This document shows positions 1-10,886 of a DNA stretch of 64,000 bases, piece by piece. Position 1 is the first letter of the stretch. Each line of letters opens with the position of its first letter. The notes below the pieces were generated by a model. The model ran no database searches, was not told the DNA's origin, and saw nothing but the letters and a program-made list of their open reading frames with translations. Position numbers and translations under genes: made by a program. Source of the DNA: Cycas panzhihuaensis (Eukaryota > Cycadophyta); NCBI GenBank assembly GCA_023213395.1, contig CM041465.1, forward strand, positions 41,919,741-41,983,740, read 5' to 3'.

Positions 1-177
1 CTCATCTGCATCAAGGAACCTCAGTATTATCTTTGTCTTGCTTTTTCTGAATCCTGTTCCTATGCCCCTCAAAAATTCAACCTCTGGCGAAGAGATATAA
101 TTCAACGGTACTACTTTGGATGTAGATCGCACATATGACGACATGCTTAAGTTGTGCTGCTCAAAAAACTTTGAATA
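1..177 (-). CDS. GDPDL: GDPDL exon 4 (partial, runs off left edge)
   Basis: After the acceptor GTGGCAG (AG at 179/178) there are 59 uninterrupted codons to the window edge. They start YSKFFEQHNLSMSSYV, pass through NYISSPEVEFLRGIGTG and end at KIILRFLDADE. This is the next conserved block of the first GDPD-like domain. The rest of the protein should lie to the left of the window; family members usually have two GDPD-like domains and a C-terminal GPI-anchor signal. Confidence 0.88.
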
Positions 178-378
178 CTGCCACAAATGTCCACAACATA
201 TCAGAATAAAATAGGCACCGAAAATGAATTTACAAAAATTTGCATGTTAATAGCAGAAATCATTCAACAAATTCTAAAACTGACTATTGAAAAATACCCT
301 TTTAAGTTCCCAGATGCTAAAGAACAACAAAAGCGTCTCCAACTAAGAAACAGTATATTTCAAGTGAGAAGTATACAC
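178..378 (-). other. GDPDL intron 3 (201 bp)
   Basis: The donor is GTGTATAC at 378 and the acceptor TGTGGCAG ends at 178. It is a short, ordinary plant intron. Confidence 0.85.
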
Positions 379-488
379 CTGTACATTCAACCAGATTGCA
401 GCTGCACCAAATTGAGTTAGGTCACTAGGTGAAAGCACTGGGAAAGTATTATCAAATGCAGGAGTCCGAGATGGGTTAGATTGCCTTG
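379..488 (-). CDS. GDPDL: GDPDL exon 3
   Basis: A 110-nt exon. The acceptor is TTTTTTGCAG (AG at 490/489) and the donor is ACAG|GTGTAT (GT at 378/377). It completes an Ala codon with exon 2, then encodes RQSNPSRTPAFDNTFPVL followed by SPSDLTQFGAAAIWLNVQ. The SRTPAFD and IWLNVQ blocks match the segment that follows the WFSIDF block in GDPDL proteins. It ends in phase 0, matching exon 4. The open frame and consensus splice sites indicate a functional rather than a decayed exon. Confidence 0.88.
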
Positions 489-1020
489 CTGCAAAAAACA
501 GAGGATTAGTACTCCTTTAAGAATTCAAACACTCAAAAAACACGAACAAGTAATTTCTGTATCAGAGGAGATATACTGAAATGTAAATGCCCCAGAAGCA
601 ATTGTTGTATTACTTGAATGTTCTAGAAAACAAAAGTATGTCAATTATTTTGTGTGTGTTTCTTCAAAAGTACTTCTGGGCTCAACCACAGCAGCGTAAA
701 TGTTCATATAGCATTCCTCCAAATGCCTGTGCAGACTCCGGCCAATACTCAAAGCAAGCCATGTCTAAAATGCTTTATCGGGGTATAAGTTGTGTGCAAT
801 CAACAGTTTCTAACATGGAAATAGTAGTTTAGAGTAGAATAGTTATTCTAATGTAGTAACATATAGCCAATGACCCAGCAATACCATACTACAGTGGGGT
901 TGGATACTCACGGTTCACAATCCACATACACAGCTACCTGCAAGGAACCTGACGGTGTAACATGCAGTCATAAAATTATTCAGAAAAAAGGTCATGAGCT
1001 GCCGTTTCTGTTCAACTCAC
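489..1020 (-). other. GDPDL intron 2 (532 bp)
   Basis: It is bounded by GTGAGT at 1020 and TTTTTTGCAG at 489. The AT-rich sequence has no coding signal. The plus-strand open frames inside it are chance frames. Confidence 0.85.
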
Positions 1021-1323
1021 CTGTAACTGTATTATTACCAAATATTTGGTCAGCGGTGAAGTCAATAGAAAACCATCCAGTAACATCATGACCGTTGACA
1101 AGATAAGATCTACTGTGATTTGGATAAATTTCTGCAATGTCTGTACTGTTGTCCAGTGCTAATCCTGTCCGGCATAATCCTTTCCCATCTTTTGTTAATT
1201 GTAAGTCGCAGAAGATTATAGTATCCAGCAAGCTGTTATTAACTGCCAGAATATAAGCAGCAGCTGTCTGGTCAGGAAAAACCCCTGAGAGTCCGCCATG
1301 AGCTATGACCAGCGGTGCACTAC
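1021..1323 (-). CDS. GDPDL: GDPDL exon 2: start of first GDPD-like domain
   Basis: The exon encodes SAPLVIAHGGLSGVFPDQT, then a stretch with CDLQLTKDGKGLC and DNSTDIAEIYP, and ends near LVNGHDVTGWFSIDFTADQ. This order is typical of plant GDPDL proteins. The HGG and FPDQT positions correspond to the HRG and FPENT catalytic motifs of true glycerophosphodiester phosphodiesterases. Here they are altered, as is usual in the GDPDL subfamily, whose enzymatic activity is weak or uncertain. The acceptor is TGTGCAG|GT (AG at 1325/1324) and the donor is ACAG|GTGAGT (GT at 1020/1019). The exon is 303 nt, begins with two bases that complete the Gly codon from exon 1, and ends in phase 1. There is no frame damage. 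Confidence 0.92.
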
Positions 1324-2095
1324 CTGCACAGTGGAGGAAAAAAATCAATCTTTGTATGATGTCAAAACTTTCAAACACAACATACAAAACATTAAACAAA
1401 CAAATAAATAAATGTCATCGACCAAAACAAGAAGATGAGCATGCATAAGAACACACCCAAATCAATTATGGTAACAAAATTACAAACCAAGATGCGGAAA
1501 TCTGGAAATAGTAGTTTCACAAAAAAGGACAGCAATGCACATAATTTGCAGAAAAAGTTTTGATCCGACTCCATCACCAATTTTTTTTTATACTTCCTTT
1601 TTTCGTTGTTGTTGAAATAAAGTAATTCTATTAATTGAAAATATTACACACAGCAACAACAAAAATAAGGGAGAATAAATGTCAATCCCCTCCATGCCTG
1701 CAGATAAGTCATCAAGAGTCAAAATGAAACTACCGACTCTAGAGAGTTGGCAAATACTTAGCAAAGAAGGAAGCTTGGTCACTAAAAGCAGTATGCCATA
1801 CAGCTTGTAGCCAGACAAGGCAGAGTACAAATATTAGTATGCAGAGGTCGGGTCGCCACAGTTATCATCACCCTTATCTTGGTGATCTTCTCTTCGGCAT
1901 TATCCTTTGCACAAGTATTGGGCCTACACCACTGAGCTTGAGAAACTGTTGCCTATTCTGTTGTTCCTCTCCCTGTTGCGAGAGTTGACTGGCATAGGGC
2001 CCATGGCTTGGATTCACATGTGGCTACAATGGCAATGAATCCCATTTGTGAAGGGAAGGGTGTCTACCCTAGAAGCTGCTTCAACCCTTAAACCT
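1324..2095. other. Intron 1, acceptor-side unique sequence
   Basis: AT-rich sequence between GDPDL exon 2 and TE1. Short minus-strand open frames (1392-1580, 1588-1830) show no family resemblance. I see nothing functional beyond the splice acceptor region. Confidence 0.5.
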
Positions 2096-3415
2096 CTACA
2101 GCAACCTTTTGAAGTTTCAAGGTAATTTCACAGACAAATAACAACAAAAATACTTGAGTACTACAAATTATAACAAGTTGCAAGCAATAGAATACTAGTT
2201 CCCAATTTCATTGAAAATACGAAGCACAAAATTAATCATAGACATGGCAATATACAAAAAAACCAAAATAATGACAAGAATGATAATTCACAATACAATG
2301 AAACAACATCCAATACAACTTATCTATATTATAGCAATTTATCTCTATTACAAGGCATCCAAAAGCTACTAAAATGTCTATTACAACTTTTGTTCCTCTC
2401 TAAGGCAAAAAAGCCTCCAGAGATGAAGCTATCCAAATAATCCATTTACTCCTTATATATGGGGCACACATCCAAATCATTAAATGATTTTATGCTAAGG
2501 TTGTACTTGAAATAATTAATGCTTTAAAATTAATTTACTAGAAACCCCTATATAGGTAGTGTTTCTTATTTATGAAATGCAAAAACATTTTGGAAACGTG
2601 AAAAGGCTCTAAAAACAACACAAAAACATTCTTAGGCCATTTTCAATGTCTGTAGGCCATTTCTGAAAACTGCCTTCACTTTTGTAGTGCCCACATGGTA
2701 GGCGGGCTCCATGTAACTTAAGAAATGTTCTTTTATCTATTTTTTTGTTTCTTTTAGGTTTGAAACAAAAAAAGAAAAAAAAAAAAAAAACACTCAATTA
2801 CGTATTTTCTCTTTTAATTCTATATGTGTGTGCACTAATGTTTCTACTTTTCCCTATTTCTATTTTCAAGTTTTTATCTTAAAGCGAAGTATTTATCGTT
2901 AAAAACTTAAGTGTTATGTTTCCGTGTCTAAAGAAAAATGCTGACTTCAGATAGAATTAAAAATAATTAAAATAATTAAAGTATGGTTATATTCACACAA
3001 CCTAAGAAAAATATCGACTTCAAATTTAATTAAAAATGATTAAAATAATTGAAATAAACCACTATATAAAGGCTTGCTCATTAGGCTTTAGAATCATGAG
3101 TTTCTTTTGATTTGGGATTTGTTCCTTTTAACACCTTTAAGGCCAAGGATGTTTTTGTTGTAATTTTCTATTAGAATTCAAGAACTTTATTCCCATTTTT
3201 GTTTTGGGTTCATCATATTAAGACTGGCCTAACTTTCTCATATGATATTTGTTCCAAGTCCATGACCATTCATTTCAAAGATAATGAGAATCTTTGCACC
3301 TTGATCCATGTTTCACTATTTGATTTCCTTTATCTAAGGTCACAATTGCAAAATAATTAATACCTACTCATTTTTAAACTTACCTTAGTCCATTGGAAGA
3401 GGCAATCACATAACA
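2096..3415 (-). repeat. TE1 3' LTR with internal insertion
   Basis: It aligns to the 10889 LTR at both ends. About 680 bp (near 2545-3220) has no counterpart in the other copy. It begins on the minus strand as TGTTATGTG directly after a G-rich tract. Confidence 0.65.
2545..3220. repeat. Unaligned insertion in TE1 LTR
   Basis: AT-rich block without a partner in the sister LTR. It contains two diverged copies of a unit of about 74 bp (2928-2984 and 3002-3058, each with AAAAATAATTAAAATAATT-type sequence). A plus-strand TATA-like CTATATAAAGGC follows at about 3062. It could be a decayed solo LTR, but terminal repeats were not found. Confidence 0.35.
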
Positions 3416-4000
3416 ATTCTCCCCCCTCTTAACATACTATGCCTTCAAAGAGTGGGGATAGGCAAGATGCTACTGCTACCATGATTTGCCTTCCACATGG
3501 ATCTTGGGCATATATTTAAGAGTTTGACCCCACTTGATCAACTTGACCACAAATTGGTCCTCCATTGGGAGAATGACCTGCAACAATTCCCCTCCTCTTG
3601 ACATGCTTCTCCCTCAAACCATTTTCAAATTTGAGCTTCAACAAATGCCATGGATCATCTCTTGAGATTAGGGTTTGCTTACATTTTTCTACCATGCTAC
3701 TCTAATACTTATATCCATTTACTTGCTATTCCCAAGAATTTTCAAATGCTTTTTAGATTGGCCTTGTAAATTAGTGATGGTGGAATCTTGGCTAATCTAC
3801 TTATTGCTCAATCCTCCTTTCATTGGCTAAAATGTTGCTTGAATTCCCCATGCAATGATGATGCCACATCAAGATCTTTGAAATGATCGATGACTCTTAG
3901 CGTAACCTATTCACCTTTGTGTTTGAATTTGATAAAGCTCTTTTGTAATTTCATAGAAAAGATACCCAAGATTCACAACCATTGCGACCAGAAGACATAA

Positions 4001-4273
4001 TTAGTAGTCTTTTACAGGTACGATATAGAAATCTATCCAAAGAATAACTTTGTCCATACTTAGATTTACCCTATAACAGATGCTTTCTCCTTGTATAGTT
4101 TCCTTGCTAATTAATGGGATTGATAATCTTTCTTTGGGCCTTACAACAAAACCTACCTTACTAGCAATCTGTGTATCCATCAAATTCTAAGTCTTACCTA
4201 GATCAACAAGAGCTATCATTATCTCCACCAAGGTTTATGATTGTTCAAATAATAAAGCACCTGTCAATTCTTC
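4001..4273 (-). pseudogene. TE1 retropepsin-like remnant
   Basis: The minus-strand translation reads ALVDLGKT, then LMDTQIASKVGFVV, GESICYRV and WIDFYIVPVKDYD. This is the layout of the plant gypsy aspartic protease (RVP_2): D-[ST]-G, a hydrophobic helix, then FYVLPL-DYDVILG. The DSG triad is altered to DLG and stops interrupt it, so it is dead. It lies just 3' of the TE2 insertion in the sense direction. Confidence 0.55.
4181..4273. repeat. 93-bp duplication, left of TE2
   Basis: It begins CAAATTCTAAGTCTTACCTA and ends GTCAATTCTTC, one base before the TE2 LTR. By eye it is identical to 9485-9577 on the other side of TE2. Copia integration normally leaves about 5 bp. Confidence 0.85.
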
Positions 4274-4274
4274 G

Positions 4275-4492
4275 TGTTGAAAAACAGAGCAAAATATAAA
4301 CAGAGAAAATGAATGTACATCCTTCTATTGAGATTCAATCTGTTTAAATATACAACAGTGATGTGATGGTTACAACCACTAATGTAACCGATCACTCAGA
4401 TACTGCCAAGTGGCATGATCTTATGAGTACATTAAGGGTGGGTTTAACATGACCCCCTTTTCCTATCCTAGATAAAACATTATATTTCAACA
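4275..4492 (-). repeat. TE2 3' LTR
   Basis: 218 bp, with plus-strand ends TGTTGAAAAACAG...ATTTCAACA. Identical by eye to 9267-9484. Confidence 0.93.
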
Positions 4493-4739
4493 CCCCCTCT
4501 TAATGTTTTATCTCTAAAAGTCCTATCTTGTCTCTTAAATATCTGAGCCTTTCTCTCCCAAGAGGTTTTGTCAAAAGATCTGCAACTTGTTCAGATGTCG
4601 GACAGTATTCCAAGTCTATCTCTTTATTACGCACTTTTCTCTTATAAAGTGATGATGAACTTCAATATGTTTTGTTCTTGCATGCAGAATTGGATTTTGG
4701 TCGACTTGATGGCACTTTGGTTGTCACATTTTGGAGAAG

Positions 4740-5086
4740 TTGCTCCTTCTGCTGTTGATTCAAGTCAAGTAAGAGTTGTCTTAACGCACGGCTTCACGGT
4801 TCTTGATGTGGTGCTTTATATTCTGCTTCTGTAGAAGAGAGAGCTATTGTTGCTTGTTTCTTGCTGCACCATGAGATTGCTGAAGCTCCTAAGAAAAAAC
4901 AAAATCCACTTGTGGATTTCCTTTGTTCTTTGTCACCAGGTCGAATCGCGATTACTGTTATTTTAATTGGATGCCCCTTTGAATATACCAACTTGAGATC
5001 TGTTGTTCCTTTGAGATATCTCAGAATTCTTTTTGCGGCTTGCCAGTGTCTCAACTTTGGATTCTGCATATATCTTGATACTAGTC
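4740..5086 (-). pseudogene. TE2 RNase H
   Basis: 4794-5069 encodes HWQAAKRILRYLKGTTDLKL, then KSTSGFCFFLGASAISWCSK and ALSSTEAEY, the copia RNase H core. The first Asp block (normally YSDADWAGD) is scrambled to IAIRPGDKEQ by a shift. The last part is lost after TEAEY. Confidence 0.82.
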
Positions 5087-5854
5087 CTACTGAGTAGGAT
5101 ATGTCGAACTGTGGTACATCAAATAGATCAGACTTCCAATCATTTGTCTATACAAAGTAACATCGGCATCTTTTTCCATACTATCTACCGTTAGATCACA
5201 ATTTGTTTCCATGGGAGTTGTGCATGGGTTGCAATTCTCCATCTGAAATCGAACAAGCAGATTTTTGATGTAGTTACTTTGGGACAAAGTTATGTAGCTT
5301 TGGTGTTGACCTATCTCCAGTCCCAAGTAATAATTTAGTGAACCCAAGTCTGTCATTTCAAATTTCTGCTGAAGCCGACCTTTGATCCACTTAATTCCTT
5401 CTACATCATTCCCAGTAAGTAGCATATCATCTACATAAACAACAATTATTGTTATCTTGTTGTTCGTTTTCCTTATGTACAGACTGGAGTCTGAGTTGCA
5501 CCGAATAAACTTATTTTCTTCAAGAAAGTGATCTAATTTTGCATACCAGGCACGTGGTGCTTGTTTTAGACCATACAAGGCCTTTTTCAATTTGCAGACT
5601 AGATTCTCCTTTCCTTGTTCAGCATATCCTTCTGGTTGTTGCATATAGATTTCTTCTTCTAGTTCACCATTTAAGAAGGCACTCTTTACATCCATCTGAG
5701 AGATTCCCCAACCTTGGGCAGCAGCCAAGGCTATTCTTGTCCCCATCTGTGTTCATCTTTGCGACTGGAGAAAAAGTCTCATCAAAATCTACGCCTGCTG
5801 TTTGGGTGTATCCCTTTGCAACTAACCTTGCCTTGTGTTTCTCAATTTTGCCAT
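5087..5854 (-). pseudogene. TE2 reverse transcriptase
   Basis: The N-terminal part ([26 protein letters not shown]) is in one frame, and 5087-5746 continues in another. This second part has [32 protein letters not shown] and the catalytic block VVYVDDMLLTGND, so YVDD is intact. LIYLMYHSSTYPTQ marks a further shift before the RNase H. The copia RVT_2 family is certain. Confidence 0.88.
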
Positions 5855-6641
5855 CTACTCCTTTCTTTGTTTTGTAAACCCATTTGCGCTTACAATGGAT
5901 TTATTAGCAGGTAGTTCTACTAATTCCCACGTTTGATTTTTCTTGATTGAATTTATTTCATTGTCCATTGCTTCTCTCCATTCTTGATGATCTTTTGCTT
6001 CTTCAAAATTCTGTGGTTCAACTTTGCTTAGAAGAGCTCTTGACCTTTGCCCCCGGGTTTTCTGTTCTAATATATTTCCTTCTTCAACTGTTTTGATATA
6101 CCATTTTGGCAACTTTTTCTGTTTCTGTGGTCCTTCTTTTTCGATGGTGTCTCTTTGACTGGTTGTTGATGATGAATCAGCTTGTCCTTCTTCTGAAGTA
6201 ATTTCTGAATCATTTCCTTTTTCAGTTTCTTGGTCTTCTGAAGTAATTTCTGACTGATTCTCTGGCTCATCTTCTTGCATTATTCTGTGTCCGGCAGTTT
6301 CCTGTTCCTTTTCATTTTCTATTACTTTAATTTGTGAAGGTTCAACCGAGTTTTCTTCATTAAAGACAACATCTCTACTTACATAGATTCTATTTGTTCT
6401 TGGATCTGTGCATTTATATGCCTTTGAATTTTTACTGTATCCTATTAAGACACATTCTATGCTTTTTGCATCTAATTTGGACCTCCTTTTATCAAGAATA
6501 TGCACAAATGCTTGACTGCCAAATACTTTGAGAAAACTTACATCGTGGTTTTGTCCTGTCCAAGCTTCTTCAGGAGTGATGTTCTTCAATGCTCTGGTTG
6601 GACTTCTGTTTATTAGATAGCATGCTGTGCTAACTTATACC
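5855..6641 (-). pseudogene. TE2 integrase C-terminus and RT entry
   Basis: After a frameshift, ACYLINRSPTRALKNITPEE and WTGQNHDVSFLKVFGSQAF are the conserved copia integrase tail. CVLIGYSKNSKAYKC and NRIYVSRDVVFNE follow. An acidic linker with two EITSE repeats comes next, then WREAMDNEINSIKKNQTWELV begins the RT. The frame breaks at [11 protein letters not shown] where NGW..K is expected. Confidence 0.85.
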
Positions 6642-8396
6642 TTAATATGTCTTAGATATTTTTGTTCCATACATCATGCTTCGAGCCATTTCCATCAGAG
6701 ATCTATTCTTTCTTTTAGCTACTCCATTTGACTGAGGAGTATAAGGAGTTGTAACTTGTCTGCGAATCCCTCTGTCTTTGCAGTAATTTAGAAACTCTTT
6801 TGACATGTATTCTCCTCCCCCATCTGATCTGATGCATTTGATCTTCATTCCTGATTCTAACTCTGCTTCTGCTTTAAATTCTTTAAAAGTTTCAAAAACT
6901 TCTGACTTATTATGTAGGAAATATACCCATACCTTCCAGGTGAAGTCATCAATGAAAGTTAAAAAGTATCTGCATCCATTAATTGACAGAGGTGAAATTG
7001 GACCACAGATGTCTGTGTGTATCAATTCTAATGTAGACTGAGCTTTCCAAGTGCTTTCTTTAAAAGGAAATCTGTGCTGTTTCCCAAGTTGACAACCTTT
7101 ACAAACAAATGTATCTGATGAAATATTAGGTAAACCATTTACCATTTCCGACTTTTCCATTTGTTTAAGTGTATCAATTGAGAGATGTCCATACCTTAAA
7201 TGCCACACTTTATTACTAGATTTAAGAGCAGTACAAGCTTTTTCTTCCAAATAAGGAAGTACAGGATTTGACAGGAGTTTGTAAAGATCATTGCATCTGA
7301 CTCCTTTTCCAACAACTTTTCCATCTTTTTTCATATCCAAAATGTGGCAGTTCCCTTCTTCATCAAAAATGGTTCTCAAACCCTTTTTGCTTAGTTGAGA
7401 GACAGAAAGGAGATTCATTTTCAAATCTGGTACAAAAAGAACATTCCCAATTGTTCTTTCATTTCCATTCAGGTTTACTGAAATGGTTCCAATCCCTTTT
7501 ATGTTAAGGGAATACTTGTCACCCAGCTCCACTAACTTGTCCATATTGTATGGACTCATGGTTTGAAACCATTCTTCCCGACTTGTCATATGTTTAGACG
7601 CTCCTGAGTCTATGTACCATATGTCTTTGTCTTTCATTCCTGTAACGATCTTTGTGATGAAGGCCGTCTCCTCTTCTTCTTCTTCTTCTTCTTCCTTTTC
7701 TTTGTTGTATCCGCCAATGGGTCGTTTTCCTTTATAAATTTCACTTCGTCTTTGTGGACACTGATAAGGATAGTGTCCACTTTGTCCGCAGTAGCAGCAT
7801 ATGTCAAAGACTCTACAATTGCTGGCGAAGTGTCCAGTTCTTCCACAGTTGTAGCATATTCTATTTTCTCTGCTGCGTCCCCGTCCTCTGGAGTTTGACC
7901 AGCGTCCTCGTCCTCTGGAATCTAGCGTTCTGCTTGGTCCTCGAAATTGTTGTCTTCCTCTTGACCCGAGATTCAGTCTGGATGCAAATGCATTCTCCAA
8001 TTCTGTCGTGTTTTCGTATCTTTTGTTTCTTTGTTCCTGTCTTAGCAGCAGACCTGTCAATTCATCAAGTGTTAATTTGTCTAACCTATCACTATCTGTG
8101 ATAGTGTTGACAATTGTATCAAATGACTTTGGCAGCCTTGCCGTTGCAATTTCTACAAGATCTTGTTCGGATATTATGCCTCCAGCACTCAAGAGATTAT
8201 TTCTCACAGTGATGATTTTATGCATGAAATCTTCTACCTCTTCATTTTCTTTCATGTGAAGTTTATACAACTCTTCTTTGAGTGCAATTATTCTCGCCTT
8301 ATTCTTTTGTCCGTATAAATTTTCCAGGCATTTCCAAATTTCAAAAGCCTGATTCAATTTCTCGACATAAATAAGAATAGAGTCTGAAATAGACAT
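6642..8396 (-). pseudogene. TE2 gag-protease-integrase, 584 codons
   Basis: One long open frame. Residues 1-150 are the UBN2-type gag. An Arg/Gly-rich stretch follows, then two CCHC zinc knuckles (C181-C184-H189-C194 and C200-C203-H208-C213). A CTT microsatellite encodes a poly-Glu run at about 234-243. The protease motif YIDSGAS has Asp at 263. The integrase HHCC uses H399, H404, C432 and C435. The integrase core has D462 (HTDICGP) and D525 (RSDGGGEY). Residue 561, where the third catalytic acid belongs, is Lys (NGVAKRKNR), so DD35E is DD35K. The frame ends early at KISKTY and the protein continues in another frame. Nucleocapsid and protease look intact; strand transfer should fail. Confidence 0.88.
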
Positions 8397-8595
8397 TTTT
8401 AAATGAGACTACCCATGTTATTTCTTTCAATCCAATTTCCTAACTTATCATCACCAATAGGAGGCGTTTTACATCCCTTGAGAATTTCCACCCATTTTCA
8501 TCCTCAAAACGGTTTCCATTTTAATTTTCCATACATGGTAATTTGAACCAGTTAATTTTTCTAGTTCAGGAAGAGTAATGAGAGATGAAGACATG
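8397..8595 (-). pseudogene. TE2 gag N-terminus (frameshifted)
   Basis: ATG at about 8595 opens MSSSLITLPELEKLTGSNYH followed by VWKIKMETVL, the usual copia gag start (a W-x-x-K-M helix that binds the rest of gag). It then shifts frame at least twice (CKTPPIGDDKLGNWIERNN is in another frame) before joining the main gag-pol frame at 8396. Confidence 0.7.
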
Positions 8596-9249
8596 ATTTT
8601 TTTAGGTCAAAACCAGATCTAGAGGACTGTCCGTACGGCTGTACAGAATTCCGTACAAAACCCTAGTTGTACGGCCAAAAAGAAAATGTACCTCAAACTG
8701 AAGGTTTTTCAGGTGCCGTTCCAGATCTCAAGACGGTTTTTCAAAAGGCTTTCTCAAAAGAGAGAAATCTGGCTTTGAATAAAAAACGGCGGCTATGGCA
8801 GAATTCGGATTTGAGAAGAAATCTGAGAAAATACTGAATTAAACTCTTCGAATCGAGTTGAAACTTGATGTACTGTTACTACAAAGGATTTAGGACAGAT
8901 TTTACCCGATTTAGAGTGCAAATCGATGAGATTTCTGAGAAAATCTCTTGAAAAACGCTGGATCGGTTCGGGCGTTTTGATGCAAAAGCGATCTCAGACG
9001 GACTCGCTCCAGAAGAGAAATATGCTCAGCGTCTTCAGATCTACCTCTCCACAAAATTTTGCTTCGATCCGAGCACTTTGAAATTTTTCTGTCCGTACAA
9101 TTCCGTACAGATCCGTACGGTTCCGTACACTTGAAGAAATGTACGATCTTTGACTTACAAAGGACTGCCTACTGCTTTGTCTCTTTTTGCACTCTTGACT
9201 GAGATGATTTGACAGAGGAAATTCACCAGAAGAGGAATCAGATTAAACA
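8596..9249 (-). other. TE2 untranslated leader with GTACGG clusters
   Basis: Between the PBS and the gag ATG. It has two clusters of CCGTAC/GTACGG hexamers (8631-8672 and 9093-9128), about seven in all. No ORF is seen. Confidence 0.6.
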
Positions 9250-9266
9250 GGCCTGCTCTGATACCA

Positions 9267-9484
9267 TGTTGAAAAACAGAGCAAAATATAAACAGAGAAA
9301 ATGAATGTACATCCTTCTATTGAGATTCAATCTGTTTAAATATACAACAGTGATGTGATGGTTACAACCACTAATGTAACCGATCACTCAGATACTGCCA
9401 AGTGGCATGATCTTATGAGTACATTAAGGGTGGGTTTAACATGACCCCCTTTTCCTATCCTAGATAAAACATTATATTTCAACA
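9267..9484 (-). repeat. TE2 5' LTR
   Basis: 218 bp, followed on the minus strand by the PBS TGGTATCAGAGCAGGCC at 9266-9250, complementary in type to initiator tRNA-Met. Confidence 0.93.
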
Positions 9485-9577
9485 CAAATTCTAAGTCTTA
9501 CCTAGATCAACAAGAGCTATCATTATCTCCACCAAGGTTTATGATTGTTCAAATAATAAAGCACCTGTCAATTCTTC
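9485..9577. repeat. 93-bp duplication, right of TE2
   Basis: It abuts the right LTR of TE2 and continues into undisturbed TE1 sequence (TTGTGTTGATG). It is the partner of 4181-4273. Confidence 0.85.
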
Positions 9578-9969
9578 TTGTGTTGATGTTATCGTACTTT
9601 GCAAATTTGTTTCCCTAGTATGTATTGTTAACAAAATATACTTAAACCTTGCTACCTTTTTGTTAGATAAAATAAACTCCACTGTAGAGAGTCCAATATC
9701 GTTTTCCTTCAAGTCTTGTTGTGAAACACTGTCAAGCTCCTTCATTGCTCAAACCCATGTGACATTTGGTTCTCCATCAACGTGTTTTCTAGAATTTTAT
9801 TTCCAGATATTATCAAATCCATGTAGCTCTAAATCTAGTAAGATATTTGATTCTTTATCATCCTTGTTTTCATCTTCTCTAGTAGATATGAGTTCATCGT
9901 TCTTTTGTTTGTTTTGTTTCATATGTTCTTTCTTATCTTCTTCATCTTTTTCAAACCTTTCCTCCATAA
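9485..9969 (-). pseudogene. TE1 gag C-terminal remnant
   Basis: The minus-strand frame begins at about 9969 and is rich in Lys, Glu and Asp (EERFEKDEEDKKEHMKQNKQ). It continues through stops into MKELDSVSQQDLKENDIGLS and EELTGALLFEQS, just before the protease remnant. The position and charge suit the region between gag and protease. No zinc knuckle is visible. Confidence 0.4.
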
Positions 9970-10874
9970 CCTAATCTTGGATATTATCATACTCTTTTTA
10001 TTCCCCTTTCTTGATTATTATCATGCTCTACTTATACCACTATAGTCTTCATTCTTTAGAATATTTTCATAGCATCATCCACGAACTTGTTTTCTTCACC
10101 TTTAAAGAGTGTTCGTATTGCCACTATCAATAGAAAGATTTACCCAAAATTACCAAAATAATTGCAACTAAAAAAAATTGGCTAAAATTGAAAAAATGTT
10201 AGGAATTACAAAAAATTTAGAGCAAATTTTGCCTTTATCACCAAAACTAAAAGAATTTGTATTATAACCATCTAAATTGAATGTACCCCCTTTTGATGAA
10301 AAGAGAACACAAATACACTTCCCATGAATTCAATTTAAAACAATTTGGAGCTTTATAAGTTCTATAATGGCCTCTTAAAGTTGGCCAAAAATTTAAGGGT
10401 GTGGGGACACCAATAGTACCTCTTACAAAAATATAGATAATTTATTTTTTCTCAATATCCGATCCAAACGAAACCTTTTTTGATGGAAGGTAGACTACAA
10501 GGCACACCTGACCCAAAAAAAAAAAGAATTGAAGTCAATTGAATACCTATAGCCTCTATTATGGTTGTCGAAATTTGAGGTAACAAATTTTTGCCAAAAA
10601 AAAAGAATTGAGGTCAATTGAATACCTATAGCCTCTACAATGGTTGTCAAATTTTTGGTAACAATTTTTGTGCCTATAGATATTGGCTAACAACAAGTTG
10701 AAATTGAAACCCTTATATTTTTCACAATTATAATCCAAAATATGTAGTATAGCCACTCAAAATTCATGGCATAGATGCAATCGACTCAATTTTACACTTG
10801 TTTTCTCAAAATTCAGTTGTCTACACCTTTGAAATTACTTCTCCTTAATAAAGACCTTAATTGGCCAATATCAT
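9970..10874 (-). other. TE1 leader and decayed gag
   Basis: AT-rich sequence between the PBS (10875-10886) and the gag remnant with no intact frame. It contains an imperfect tandem duplication of about 80 bp (10516-10595 and 10596-10673), each copy carrying CAATTGAATACCTATAGCCT. Confidence 0.45.
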
Positions 10875-10886
10875 GCTCCGATACCA
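10875..10886 (-). other. TE1 primer-binding site
   Basis: On the minus strand TGGTATCGGAGC begins two bases after the LTR end. It differs by one base from the usual TGGTATCAGAGC (initiator tRNA-Met). Confidence 0.75.

Larger units (their letters stand above)
4275..9484 (-). mobile_element. TE2: young Ty1/copia element
   Basis: LTRs at 4275-4492 and 9267-9484 are both 218 bp and read as identical. The PBS (TGGTATCAGAGC on the minus strand) touches the right LTR at 9266. The PPT AAGAGGGGG (minus strand) touches the left LTR at 4493-4501. The domain order on the minus strand is gag, protease, integrase, RT and RNase H, as in copia. Despite the LTR identity the polyprotein has several frameshifts. 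It sits inside TE1. Confidence 0.93.

Noticed and set aside
992-1399. Open frame of 135 codons read as a complete small protein
   Set aside because: It is GDPDL exon 2 with intron read-through at both ends; splice sites at 1323 and 1021 explain it.
6067-6270. Lys/Gln-rich minus-strand frame
   Set aside because: It is an alternative frame of the TE2 integrase-RT linker.
7754-8259. Plus-strand open frames across TE2 gag
   Set aside because: They are opposite-strand shadows of the minus-strand gag coding sequence.
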